Positions 1 to 6,132 are shown, numbered from the stretch's first letter. The stretch is DNA of 12,790 nucleotides from Bacteroidota bacterium (GCA_003696875.1 RFHL01000428.1:1-12790); one strand, 5' to 3'. Numbers and translations are program-made. The notes: generated from the letters alone by a model not told the origin.

Positions 1-169
1 GTCTCGGCGCAAAATCGGGAAGTTCTTTTTCTCGCGTTACTAAGGCGTGAACCCCTTGCATTTGCTGGCCTGGGTTCGGGGCATTTTCTTATCTTTCAGA
101 AAATGCTGCCTTCCCTGCCCCGTCCTTCGCCGGAGATGCCGGCGCGGCGGTGCGTATCATTGCCATCCG

Positions 170-2845
170 ATGCCCGCATCCGACCTACATGCCCCGCTGG
201 TCTTGACCGGCTTTCTGGCCTTCCTGCGGGCAGAGGGGCTGGAGATTCGTCCGGAAGCTGAGCAGAAGGCGCTGCGGCTGCTGGCAGAGGTAGGGCCGGG
301 TGTCTCGGCTGAGCGGCTCAAGGCATACCTGGCTCCCTTGCTCGCCCCGGGGCGAGCACAACAGAAGCGATTCTACCTATTGTTTGATCGCTTTTTGGCG
401 CAGGAAGCCGCAAAGCAGCCGCCGCAACCGGCGGCGGAGGGCGAGCCCTGGCCTTTCAGGCTCCTGGCCCATCGCCGCTACTATTTTCTGCTGCTCAGCT
501 TGTTGCTGGTGGCAGCGTGCCTGATAGGGATCCGCACCACGGATTGCTATCTGGCTACCCGATCGCTGCCGGCGACGTACACCTGTATGCTGGACCTGTC
601 CGGCTCCCTGCCCGGAGTGGTCCATTTGCCTCCTCCGGGAGAGAAACTGGACCCACCGCCCCCTGCTCCCGATTCCCTACGCCGTGCCTTTTCGATGCCT
701 CTGCCTCTGGAGGGACCTTTTGAGGTCGACATATCAGACTTGCGGGCCTCCTGGCGGCAGCGCTACCGTCCGCTGCTCAAGGCCCTTGCCATTCTGCTGC
801 TCCTGATGGGCTACCTTTTTTATGAGCTGTATCGGAGCTTTCGGCGCAAGTGGTTCCGGCTGCGTTCGCGCCGGCGGTTTCCGCCCTATCTGTGGCACAT
901 CCAGAGTCAGGAACCCTCGACCCTCACCACCGCGCCTGATCTCTATCAGGCCGGACAGCGCTTGCGGCAGATGCCAGGGGCATCCTTGGTGTCTGCGAAA
1001 GCCCAGCCTGCCACAGATCTTCCTTCTCCTCAGGTGGCGCCACGTTACCTGGTGTTGGTGGAGCAGCGCAGTCCCCGGGATCACCTGGCCCGCTATGTTA
1101 ATCTGCAAATTGAGCAACTGCAGGACCAGGGTTTGATCATTGAGCGCTTCTATTTTGGGCAAAACCCCCGCTCCTGCTGGCAGGAGCCAGAGGGGGAGGA
1201 GGTGAGTCTGGAGACCCTGGTCGCCCGTTTTGCGGATTGGCACCCCGTAGTTGTAGCCGAAAGTGAAGTGTTTTTTGATCCGGTACACGGGGCGTGGGAG
1301 CCATGGGTGAACCAGCTGGCGACCTGGCCTGAGGTGGTCGTCATGAGCCCCGAGAATCCGCTCCAGTGGGGTTCTCAGGTTCAGCAGTTGGCGGCACGCT
1401 TTCTGTTTGTGCCGGCTACGCTGGAGGCCTTGGCGGCCTGGCCTCAGTGGTGGGGTAGGGCAGAGCGCCCTTCGCTCGCCGACTGGCAAAGCCAAAACGT
1501 CTATCCTCCCCTACCAGATCTGGACGGCTCTGAGCCGCGGAGTGCATTGAGGGCGTATTTTGATACGCGTTATGACGGTGGACATGCCCAGTACCGTCGC
1601 GGACAGGGGCGCCACCTCTATCAGTGGCTATGCAGCTGTGCCATTTATCCCACCCTGAGCTGGGATCTGACGCTGGCTCTGGGCCAGGCCCTGGAGCAGC
1701 GCCATCGTACCTCCCTGACCCAGCCCGAGCAGATGTTTCAGCTCTTTGCGCTGCCCTGGTTTCGGGAAGGCGAAATCCCGCCCCCCTTGCGGGCGGCCCT
1801 GATCAGGGAGTTGCCCCGGGAGGTGGAGCAGGAGGCCCGGCGGACGATCGTCCGGATTTTGCGAGACAACCCACCCCCCACGGGCTCTTTCGCCGAACCT
1901 CACCATAAACTGTTGCTCGCGGCCCAGGAGGCCCAACTGTACGCGGATCTGGGGCACAACATCCGGCTGATTCGCCGGGCTCAGGACTTTTCCCTCCATG
2001 ACGAGATGCCTGACTTTACGGTGACTGATTATCTCCGGTACCTGCCCCGCCATTATACCCGGATATCCTTACCGGCCACCCTCAGCCGTTGGCTGTTTCG
2101 GGAAGGCATCGGCCCGCTGGGCCTGCGTTCCTGGGTGCGGGCTACCCTGGTCGTAGGCGCCATCATGTTGATCTTTTCAACCTTTTCGGTGGCCTGGCAA
2201 TCCCAGTTGCAGACCTTCGCGGGGGAGACCTATCAGGTCCGGACCGCTACCGACCACGCTCGCTACTTTCTGTACGTTGGCAACCGCTATGCAGCGGCTG
2301 GAGAAAAGGCTGCGGCTGCAGCGGCATACGAAGCCGCCCTAAAGCCTGGCTGGGAGAGCGAGGTGGCCATACAGGCTGCCTATAACCGGATCTTCCTGGA
2401 GACCAGGGGAAGGGAGCCAGAAAAAGGCATCGCTGCTCTGAGAGCCTTGCAGGACAGTCTGTTAGCCCAAGGTGCCGTCTCTTCCGCTGTCTACCGACGG
2501 GCCGCCTATCACCGGGGGGTACTGCTGTATGAGGCTGGCCAGCCAGCCGAGGCCGCAGCGGTCTTTGCGGAGGCAGTGGAGGCAGCCCCGGGAGACCTGT
2601 CTGCTCGCTGGGCTGAGGGGGTAGCCCGGAGCCAGGTTCTCCTGTCGGGGGAGGGTGGATTGGAGAGCTGGCAGGCGCTGGCGACCAAATTGGAAGCCAT
2701 TCAGGGGCAGGATCCCGCTTTCCTGCCGGCCCAGCCACAAGGGCTGGCGTTGTTAAGTCGTCTGACCAGGCAGGCGCCGGACGCGGAGGTACAGCAGCGC
2801 CTGCGCCAGTTGGGTCAGGGGGGGCAAGGATACAGGGATGGCTAG
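170..2845 (+). CDS. Three-pass membrane protein with CoxE/vWA-like cytoplasmic region and C-terminal TPRs
   Basis: The frame is open from a GTG at 47. I prefer the ATG at 170 (891 aa), because the 41 residues before it are Cys/Arg-rich and unlike a protein start. Seen from the ATG: a helical N-terminal region (residues 8-78) recalling the N-terminus of CoxE-type vWA proteins; hydrophobic helices at 104-122, 202-221 and 656-675; an Arg-rich stretch after the second helix (223-236); and TPR-like helical repeats at 693-725 and 775-815. The positive-inside rule places 222-655 in the cytoplasm and the TPRs in the periplasm. Residues 292-430 have the alternating hydrophobic strands of a vWA fold, starting at 'RYLVLVEQRS', but lack the DxSxS metal site. 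Residues 484-575 carry an all-helical module with 'LPWFREGEIP'. From memory this module occurs in Bacteroidota proteins beside MoxR ATPases or SUMF1-like domains. The function is unknown; a scaffold or signalling role is inference. Confidence 0.8.
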   Translation: MPASDLHAPLVLTGFLAFLRAEGLEIRPEAEQKALRLLAEVGPGVSAERLKAYLAPLLAPGRAQQKRFYLLFDRFLAQEAAKQPPQPAAEGEPWPFRLLAHRRYYFLLLSLLLVAACLIGIRTTDCYLATRSLPATYTCMLDLSGSLPGVVHLPPPGEKLDPPPPAPDSLRRAFSMPLPLEGPFEVDISDLRASWRQRYRPLLKALAILLLLMGYLFYELYRSFRRKWFRLRSRRRFPPYLWHIQSQEPSTLTTAPDLYQAGQRLRQMPGASLVSAKAQPATDLPSPQVAPRYLVLVEQRSPRDHLARYVNLQIEQLQDQGLIIERFYFGQNPRSCWQEPEGEEVSLETLVARFADWHPVVVAESEVFFDPVHGAWEPWVNQLATWPEVVVMSPENPLQWGSQVQQLAARFLFVPATLEALAAWPQWWGRAERPSLADWQSQNVYPPLPDLDGSEPRSALRAYFDTRYDGGHAQYRRGQGRHLYQWLCSCAIYPTLSWDLTLALGQALEQRHRTSLTQPEQMFQLFALPWFREGEIPPPLRAALIRELPREVEQEARRTIVRILRDNPPPTGSFAEPHHKLLLAAQEAQLYADLGHNIRLIRRAQDFSLHDEMPDFTVTDYLRYLPRHYTRISLPATLSRWLFREGIGPLGLRSWVRATLVVGAIMLIFSTFSVAWQSQLQTFAGETYQVRTATDHARYFLYVGNRYAAAGEKAAAAAAYEAALKPGWESEVAIQAAYNRIFLETRGREPEKGIAALRALQDSLLAQGAVSSAVYRRAAYHRGVLLYEAGQPAEAAAVFAEAVEAAPGDLSARWAEGVARSQVLLSGEGGLESWQALATKLEAIQGQDPAFLPAQPQGLALLSRLTRQAPDAEVQQRLRQLGQGGQGYRDG

Positions 2846-2869
2846 GGAGTTGATAAGAGGTGAAAATCT

Positions 2870-2932
2870 ATGGAAAATGGCCTGAATGCGTATCCTTTGG
2901 AAGAAGGTATGCCTGCCAGTGAAGGATCTTGA
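2870..2932 (+). CDS. Possible 20-residue small ORF
   Basis: An ATG at 2870 opens 20 codons and a TGA, starting 24 bases after the stop of the large membrane-protein gene. An AAGAGG at 2855-2860 lies nine bases before it, in a window where most genes show no Shine-Dalgarno site. The peptide is acidic and polar, beginning MENGLNAYPLEEG, with no membrane segment. It could be a small translated product, the remnant of a larger gene, or chance. Nothing else supports it. Confidence 0.2.
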   Translation: MENGLNAYPLEEGMPASEGS

Positions 2933-2949
2933 GAAGCGTCGCCAGCCTT

Positions 2950-2990
2950 TCTCCCTCTTTTTTTTACCGCTCAGCGTTGAAAAAGGGAGA
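2950..2990 (+). terminator. Weak imperfect hairpin, possible terminator
   Basis: TCTCCC (2950-2955) and a T-run (2958-2965) can pair with AAAAA (2980-2984) and GGGAGA (2985-2990), with a small bulge. The hairpin is mostly A:T and is not followed by a clean U-tract, so termination after the large membrane-protein gene is only a possibility. Confidence 0.25.
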
Positions 2991-3079
2991 GTGCAGGGAT
3001 TTTTCTATATTTACAGGTCGGTTTGGTCAGGCCAGGCTCACCCTGTGCTGGCCATCCTTATGGGTTTGCTTTCAAGGCT

Positions 3080-3095
3080 TGGCGCATGGGCGCCA
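3080..3095. repeat. GC-rich hairpin in leader of coiled-coil gene
   Basis: TGGCGC (3080-3085) and GCGCCA (3090-3095) form a perfect six-base-pair stem around an ATGG loop, 38 bases before the ATG of the coiled-coil gene. It could be a leader hairpin or part of a terminator, but no T-run follows directly. Confidence 0.35.
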
Positions 3096-3132
3096 CGTTT
3101 CACTTCCGTTTATAATTTTCTAGCAAAGCTCC

Positions 3133-4113
3133 ATGGCAAGCAATACGTCAAACCGGAATTACTATATCCTCGGTGCGCTGGCGATCCTGACCATTATTGC
3201 CTTCCTTCTGATCAATTATTTTTCCGGGCGCAATCAGAGCGAAACAATGGCCCCAACGGTAGAAAACCTCAATGAGGAGATTCTGCAGTTGGAGAGCAGC
3301 CTGCTGGAGCTGGAGTTGGTGGTACAAGATCAGGAAATGGAAACCTCTGACCTCCGGCAGTTGCTGCAGGAGAAGTATGATCAGATCACCTTTATGGAGC
3401 AGCGGATTGAGGAACTGGAGCAAAAGGGCCAAGTAGACGAGGCCACCATCGCCAGGTTGCGGCAGCGGGTAGAGACTTTCCGTCAAACGACCCAGCTGTA
3501 TGAGCGCTACAAGATCGAGATCAATGAGCTCGTGATCGATAACAACCGTATGGCCCGGATTATTGACACCGTGGTGCCCAACCTGCAACAGGCACTGATC
3601 GACTGCCAGGACGGCCGCGGGGTAGACCCCGGGCTGCTTCAGGAAAATATTTCCCCGACCAACGAGGTGCCCACCGAAGAAATGGTCCCGGTCTTGCGGG
3701 CGGATAACTTTGTCTTTACCGCTCAGAAGGGCCGGAAAGAAACAGAATTTACCTCTACCCCCACGGCCACCGGCCGGGTCAAGAGCAAGGATCTGGAAAA
3801 CTTGGAGGTATGCTTTGATCTGATAGGAAATGCCCTGGTCGACAATTTTGAAGACCGGCTGTTTTTGCGGGTGGAAAACCCCGATGGTGAGCCCTACCGC
3901 AACCGGGAGGGCAAACATGGCCTGATTACCGTAAATGGAATTGAGAAGGTATACACCACCTTCGGGATCGCCAATTATCGGAAAAATCAGGTGCAGCAGC
4001 TGTGCATCCCGGTCATGCTGGAGGATGGACAGAACTTTGTCACGGGCTTTCAGACCGTGCGGGTGTATTACCAGGGCAAGGAGCTGGGGCAGGTGCGTTT
4101 CCTGATCCAATAG
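3133..4113 (+). CDS. Membrane-anchored coiled-coil protein with C-terminal beta-rich domain
   Basis: The protein has 326 residues. A short polar N-terminus leads into one hydrophobic helix (residues 10-29), followed by a heptad-rich, Glu/Gln/Leu-rich coiled coil (about 42-140), a linker, and a compact C-terminal region (about 185-326) of alternating hydrophobic strands ending in 'VRFLIQ'. The likely topology is a single N-terminal anchor with the coiled coil and beta domain in the periplasm. I recall Bacteroidota proteins of this build, often loosely annotated by coiled-coil similarity, with no established function. The ATG at 3133 is chosen because the membrane helix follows at once; no Shine-Dalgarno is visible. 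It follows the large membrane protein on the same strand, 287 bases away, so the two may be functionally linked, but a shared transcript is uncertain. The gene ends before a convergent gene pair boundary rich in hairpins. Confidence 0.85.
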   Translation: MASNTSNRNYYILGALAILTIIAFLLINYFSGRNQSETMAPTVENLNEEILQLESSLLELELVVQDQEMETSDLRQLLQEKYDQITFMEQRIEELEQKGQVDEATIARLRQRVETFRQTTQLYERYKIEINELVIDNNRMARIIDTVVPNLQQALIDCQDGRGVDPGLLQENISPTNEVPTEEMVPVLRADNFVFTAQKGRKETEFTSTPTATGRVKSKDLENLEVCFDLIGNALVDNFEDRLFLRVENPDGEPYRNREGKHGLITVNGIEKVYTTFGIANYRKNQVQQLCIPVMLEDGQNFVTGFQTVRVYYQGKELGQVRFLIQ

Positions 4114-4127
4114 ACCGTGCCTTGGTG

Positions 4128-4320
4128 AACGTGAGTTTTGGATAGGCGGAGGGAGTTTCCTCTGTAATTGACTGTTTATCAAATGATTGGCTGTCATCCT
4201 GGGCCAGCCCAAAGGGCGCCAGCGAAGGATCTATTTGGACACATGAGATGCTTCGCTTCGCTCAGCATGACAATCGTCGATTGGAGCTATTAAATGCGGT
4301 TTTTATCCAAAACTCACGTT
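4128..4320. repeat. 17-bp perfect inverted repeat enclosing a REP-like element
   Basis: AACGTGAGTTTTGGATA at 4128-4144 is the exact reverse complement of 4304-4320. The 159-base interior contains the REP-like element at 4192-4272. The first arm begins 15 bases after the stop of the coiled-coil gene. Two explanations fit. The arms may be the stem of a former terminator that was split by an insertion, or they may be the terminal inverted repeats of a 193-bp non-coding element. I see no clear target-site duplication outside the arms. Confidence 0.7.
4192..4272. repeat. Palindromic REP/MITE-like element
   Basis: The outer ends TGTCATCCTG (4192-4201) and CAGCATGACA (4263-4272) pair at 9 of 10 positions. 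The inner blocks GCGAAGGATCT (4222-4232) and AGATGCTTCGC (4246-4256) pair at 10 of 11. Words such as TGTCATSCTG and GCGAAGSATCT are, from memory, typical of dispersed intergenic palindromes in Bacteroidota and other environmental bacteria. It encodes no protein, so any movement would need a transposase acting from elsewhere. GATTGG occurs on both sides (4185-4190 and 4279-4284), but not flush with the ends. Confidence 0.65.
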
Positions 4321-4333
4321 TGGTTAGCTCCAA
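4281..4333. repeat. 9-bp inverted repeat overlapping the larger hairpin
   Basis: TTGGAGCTA (4281-4289) and TAGCTCCAA (4325-4333) are perfect reverse complements. This stem encloses the right arm of the 17-bp inverted repeat (4304-4320). Both stems could form at once, or the smaller could form as a local alternative during transcription. Confidence 0.55.
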
Positions 4334-4343
4334 GGATGAATAG

Positions 4344-4378
4344 AAAACCCGGCGAAAGCGGTGCTTTGGCCGGGTTTT
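4344..4378 (-). terminator. Strong intrinsic terminator, probably bidirectional
   Basis: AAAACCCGGC (4344-4353) pairs perfectly with GCCGGGTTTT (4369-4378). Inside it, AAAGC (4355-4359) pairs with GCTTT (4363-4367) around a GGT loop, giving a long stem with one mismatch. The A-run on one arm and the T-run on the other allow termination in both directions. It lies 37 bases beyond the stop of the minus-strand gene at 4416 and could also stop readthrough from the plus-strand coiled-coil gene. Confidence 0.8.
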
Positions 4379-4415
4379 GCTTTAATCAGGACGGTAATGG
4401 GAGCAAAATTGTGGG

Positions 4416-4841
4416 TCACCGGAGGCTGGACAGGCGAAGCCGGGTGATCTGGTGGTCTTCGTTTTCTTGGAGGACTTCCAGGCAGGTATCGGAGAGGGGA
4501 CCGAGGCTGGCGTCGAGCTCGGCGAGCAGGTTATCGGCCTGCTGGGTGATAAATTCGAGTAGGGGCAGTGGATTGTGCCCAAAGGCACAGTGCAGCCGGG
4601 CGGGGGACCCGCCGGTGCTGATGTCGATGCTGATCATGGCAATTCCCGCGTGAAAACGGGCTTCCAGATAGCCTTGAGACGAGCGATAGGTGCGCATCCC
4701 GAGGACGGGGACCTTTTGTCCGTGGTCCAAGCGCCACTCAATCTGCTGCAAATCTTCCCATCCGTGGTATTCCAGCAAGAGATTGAAGAGATCGAGTTGC
4801 TGTTTTTCCTGGGGTGAAAGGTTGGTTTTGACGTAGTCCAT
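4416..4841 (-). CDS. Small soluble protein of unknown function
   Basis: I do not recognise this protein. From the ATG at 4841 it has 141 residues and begins MDYVKTNLSPQEKQQLDLFN. It has no membrane segment or signal peptide. The first part is helical, the middle (from about residue 40) looks like alternating strands ('VPVLGMRTYRSSQGYLEARF', then 'AMISIDISTGG'), and the end is a helix rich in Leu and Glu. It may be an alpha/beta cytoplasmic protein. Upstream in-frame starts exist at 4868 (ATG) and 4880 (GTG, giving 154 aa). Both fall inside or next to a 10-bp inverted repeat, so I favour 4841. The gene is downstream of the LacI-family gene on the same strand, but a terminator separates them. 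Its own terminator is at 4344-4378. Confidence 0.65.
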   Translation of the reverse strand: MDYVKTNLSPQEKQQLDLFNLLLEYHGWEDLQQIEWRLDHGQKVPVLGMRTYRSSQGYLEARFHAGIAMISIDISTGGSPARLHCAFGHNPLPLLEFITQQADNLLAELDASLGPLSDTCLEVLQENEDHQITRLRLSSLR

Positions 4842-4857
4842 AATGAGAGCAAAACCC

Positions 4858-4892
4858 ATAATACGCATTTTTGTTTTCACTTTGCGTATTAT
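4858..4892. promoter_or_regulatory. 10-bp perfect inverted repeat at the 5' end of the small gene
   Basis: ATAATACGCA (4858-4867) and TGCGTATTAT (4883-4892) are exact reverse complements separated by 15 bases. The repeat lies between the terminator of the LacI-family gene and the preferred start of the small minus-strand gene. It could be an operator for a dimeric regulator or a leader hairpin. The word ATAATACGC recurs at 6184-6192 in the susC leader region. Confidence 0.55.
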
Positions 4893-4903
4893 TTACCCCA
4901 ACA

Positions 4904-4928
4904 GGAAGAAAAGTCGCCCCAACGGGGC
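4904..4928 (-). terminator. Intrinsic terminator of the LacI-family gene
   Basis: On the minus strand GCCCC, loop GTT, GGGGC (plus positions 4916-4928) is followed by GACTTTTCTT. The stem starts within the TAG stop codon (4928-4930), so the terminator is fused to the end of the coding region. The stem is short but all G:C. Confidence 0.65.
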
Positions 4929-5971
4929 TACGAGTTTGTTCGGAGGGAGGAGGTCCGAATCTGGAGGCTGGTAGGGAGAATGATGCTCTCAGGGGAAAAG
5001 GGGTGGGCATCGCGGCTGGCCGTAATCTCACGTATCAGGAGCTCGGTGGCGATGCGACCCATGTCCTGGCCAGGCTGGGCCACAGAAGACAAAGGCGGTT
5101 CCATCACGGATGCCATTTGCCAGTCACTGAAGCCTACGAGGCCCATTTGCTCGGGCACGGCAATATGATGGGCTTTCAGGGCAGTAAGGGCGCCAATGGC
5201 GACTGAGTCGGTGACGCAGAAGATGGCGTCACAATCGGGGTCCTGGGCGAGGATCTGCTCAGTAAAGGCCCGGCCTTCTTCGAGGGTAATGTCGTGGCAG
5301 GGGAATAGGAGACGGTCTTCCACGGGGAGCTGATGCTGCCGCAGGGCGTCGAGATAGCCATCAAGGCGCTTGCGCGAGGTGGTAGCGATGGTGGGCCCAT
5401 GCAGGTGGGCGATGCGGCGGTAGCCCTGATCTATAAGGTGGGAAACGGCCTGGAATGCACCTTCATAATCGTCCACGACCACCCGGGAGGTCTGTTCCAG
5501 CCCCTGCATGGGGACTTTGTCAAAGAAGACAATGGGCACCCCCGCATCAATGAATGCCTGGAAGTGATCATATTGCTCTGTTTCATGCGCAATGGATACG
5601 AGGACCCCGTCCACCCGGCTGGTAAAGAGGGCATTGGCATCGGTAACTTCCTTGATGTAGGATTCATCAGATTGACAAAGCATGACCCGGTAGTCGAGGT
5701 CATAGGCGACCTCCATGATGCCTTTGATGACCGAGGAGAAAAAGTGATTGACAATAGAGGGGATAATGACGCCAATGACCTTGGATTCCCGCTTGCGCAG
5801 GCCTGCAGCCATGAAGTTGGGCCGGTAGTTCCACTTTTTGGCGAGGGCGAGGACGCGTCGCTTGGTCTCGGAGCTGATGTCGGGATAGTCTTTAAGCGCG
5901 CGGGAGACGGTGGCGGTGCTTATGCCAAGTTCCTTGGCGAGGTCAGCAAGGGTAATCTGTTTTTTGTGCAT
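4928..5971 (-). CDS. LacI/GalR-family transcriptional regulator
   Basis: The protein is a sugar-responsive repressor or activator that binds palindromic operators as a dimer. From the ATG at 5971 it has 347 residues, normal for the family. The helix-turn-helix is at about residues 6-27 ('ITLADLAKELGISTATVSRA'), the hinge helix at 52-61 contains 'AAGLRKR' with the minor-groove leucine at 58, and the rest is a periplasmic-binding-protein-like effector domain beginning 'VIGVIIPSIVNHFF' and including 'DAIFCVTDSVAIGAL' and 'VGLVGFSDW'. An in-frame start 13 codons earlier (6010) adds a Pro-rich tail not typical of the family. The recognition-helix pattern STATVSRAL matches that of CcpA-like members, which bind sites with a central CG. 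It is transcribed divergently from the susC/susD pair, so it probably controls that operon and itself. The ligand cannot be read from sequence. Confidence 0.95.
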   Translation of the reverse strand: MHKKQITLADLAKELGISTATVSRALKDYPDISSETKRRVLALAKKWNYRPNFMAAGLRKRESKVIGVIIPSIVNHFFSSVIKGIMEVAYDLDYRVMLCQSDESYIKEVTDANALFTSRVDGVLVSIAHETEQYDHFQAFIDAGVPIVFFDKVPMQGLEQTSRVVVDDYEGAFQAVSHLIDQGYRRIAHLHGPTIATTSRKRLDGYLDALRQHQLPVEDRLLFPCHDITLEEGRAFTEQILAQDPDCDAIFCVTDSVAIGALTALKAHHIAVPEQMGLVGFSDWQMASVMEPPLSSVAQPGQDMGRIATELLIREITASRDAHPFSPESIILPTSLQIRTSSLRTNS

Positions 5972-6034
5972 GGGAGGTTGCGGATGGTCCGGTTTAGAGG
6001 CCCGCTCCAAATTTCGCAGAAATTACGAACTTTT

Positions 6035-6048
6035 TTTTCGAACGAAAA
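6035..6048. promoter_or_regulatory. Interrupted palindrome near the LacI-family promoter
   Basis: TTTTCG (6035-6040) and CGAAAA (6043-6048) flank a two-base AA centre. The site lies about 65 bases upstream of the LacI-family start, where its promoter should be, so it may be an autoregulatory operator. It is AT-rich and short, so chance is possible. Confidence 0.3.
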
Positions 6049-6054
6049 GGTTTC

Positions 6055-6068
6055 CGTAAACGATTTCG
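6055..6068. promoter_or_regulatory. Candidate LacI-family operator (cre-like)
   Basis: CGTAAACGATTTCG is a pseudopalindrome centred on CG, with 10 of 14 bases self-complementary. It matches the CcpA cre consensus TGWAANCGNTNWCA at 12 of 14 positions, the two misses being the outermost bases. LacI-family proteins favour a central CG because the hinge helix inserts there. The site lies 84 bases upstream of the LacI-family start and about 30 bases upstream of the distal plus-strand promoter candidate, so it could serve both directions. Confidence 0.5.
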
Positions 6069-6099
6069 CCTCTTTTGAGGCTATGTGTGCGGACTCATC

Positions 6100-6132
6100 T
6101 TGTGGATTTATAGGAAAAAAGTTTTAAATTTG
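6100..6132 (+). promoter_or_regulatory. Candidate Bacteroidota promoter for susC (distal)
   Basis: TTG (6100-6102) and TAAATTTG (6125-6132) are 22 bases apart. TAAATTTG is a perfect match to the Bacteroidota -7 element TAnnTTTG, and the spacing lies within the range reported for the -33 TTG element. It points toward susC, 380 bases upstream of the start codon. Confidence 0.4.

Larger units (their letters stand above)
2846..3132. other. Intergenic region between the two membrane-protein genes
   Basis: This spacer of 287 bases separates the large membrane protein from the coiled-coil protein on the same strand. It holds a possible 20-codon ORF (2870-2932), an imperfect inverted repeat with a T-run (2950-2990), a short GC-rich hairpin (3080-3095) and an AT-rich TATAATTTTC stretch (3111-3120) just before the next start. 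A longer frame from 2886 runs through this region and overlaps the next gene by over 140 bases in another frame. I regard it as spurious. Confidence 0.6.
4114..4415. other. Structured convergent intergenic region
   Basis: These 302 bases lie between two convergent genes and contain no credible gene. They hold, in order, the left arm of a 17-bp inverted repeat, an 81-bp palindromic REP/MITE-like element, the right arm, an overlapping 9-bp inverted repeat, and a strong intrinsic terminator. The unusual density of nested inverted repeats suggests a mobile or amplified small element that landed in a terminator region. Confidence 0.8.

Noticed and set aside
1..50. 3' end of an upstream plus-strand gene
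   Set aside because: Two frames close here (TAA at 41-43, TGA at 48-50) and one stays open, but with at most 15 codons none can be shown to be the end of a real gene.
64..97. Promoter upstream of the large membrane-protein gene (TTTG then TATCTTTC)
   Set aside because: The spacing of 25 bases is beyond the usual range and the second element differs from TAnnTTTG at its last base.
47..169. N-terminal extension of the large membrane protein from a GTG at 47
   Set aside because: The 41 extra residues are rich in Cys and Arg and unlike the rest of the protein; the ATG at 170 leads directly into the recognisable helical region. The GTG does overlap a possible upstream TGA (48-50), so coupling cannot be excluded.
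3111..3120. TATAATTTTC as promoter of the coiled-coil gene
   Set aside because: It lies only 13 bases before the ATG, leaving almost no leader, and has no suitably spaced TTG; it is more likely an AT-rich translation-initiation region.
2886..3275. 129-codon plus-strand ORF
   Set aside because: It overlaps the well-supported coiled-coil gene by 143 bases in another frame and has no recognisable features.
3148..4212. 354-codon minus-strand ORF opposite the coiled-coil gene
   Set aside because: It is longer than the real gene but antisense to it; the plus frame has a membrane anchor, heptads and an ordered C-terminal domain, while the minus frame is a Leu/Gln/His-rich shadow and runs into the hairpin region.
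4185..4284. GATTGG copies as target-site duplication of the REP-like element
   Set aside because: They sit one base from the left end and six bases from the right end, so they are not flush as a true duplication should be.
5333..6127. 264-codon plus-strand ORF opposite the LacI-family gene
   Set aside because: It is a shadow of a clear LacI-family regulator with intact helix-turn-helix and effector domain.
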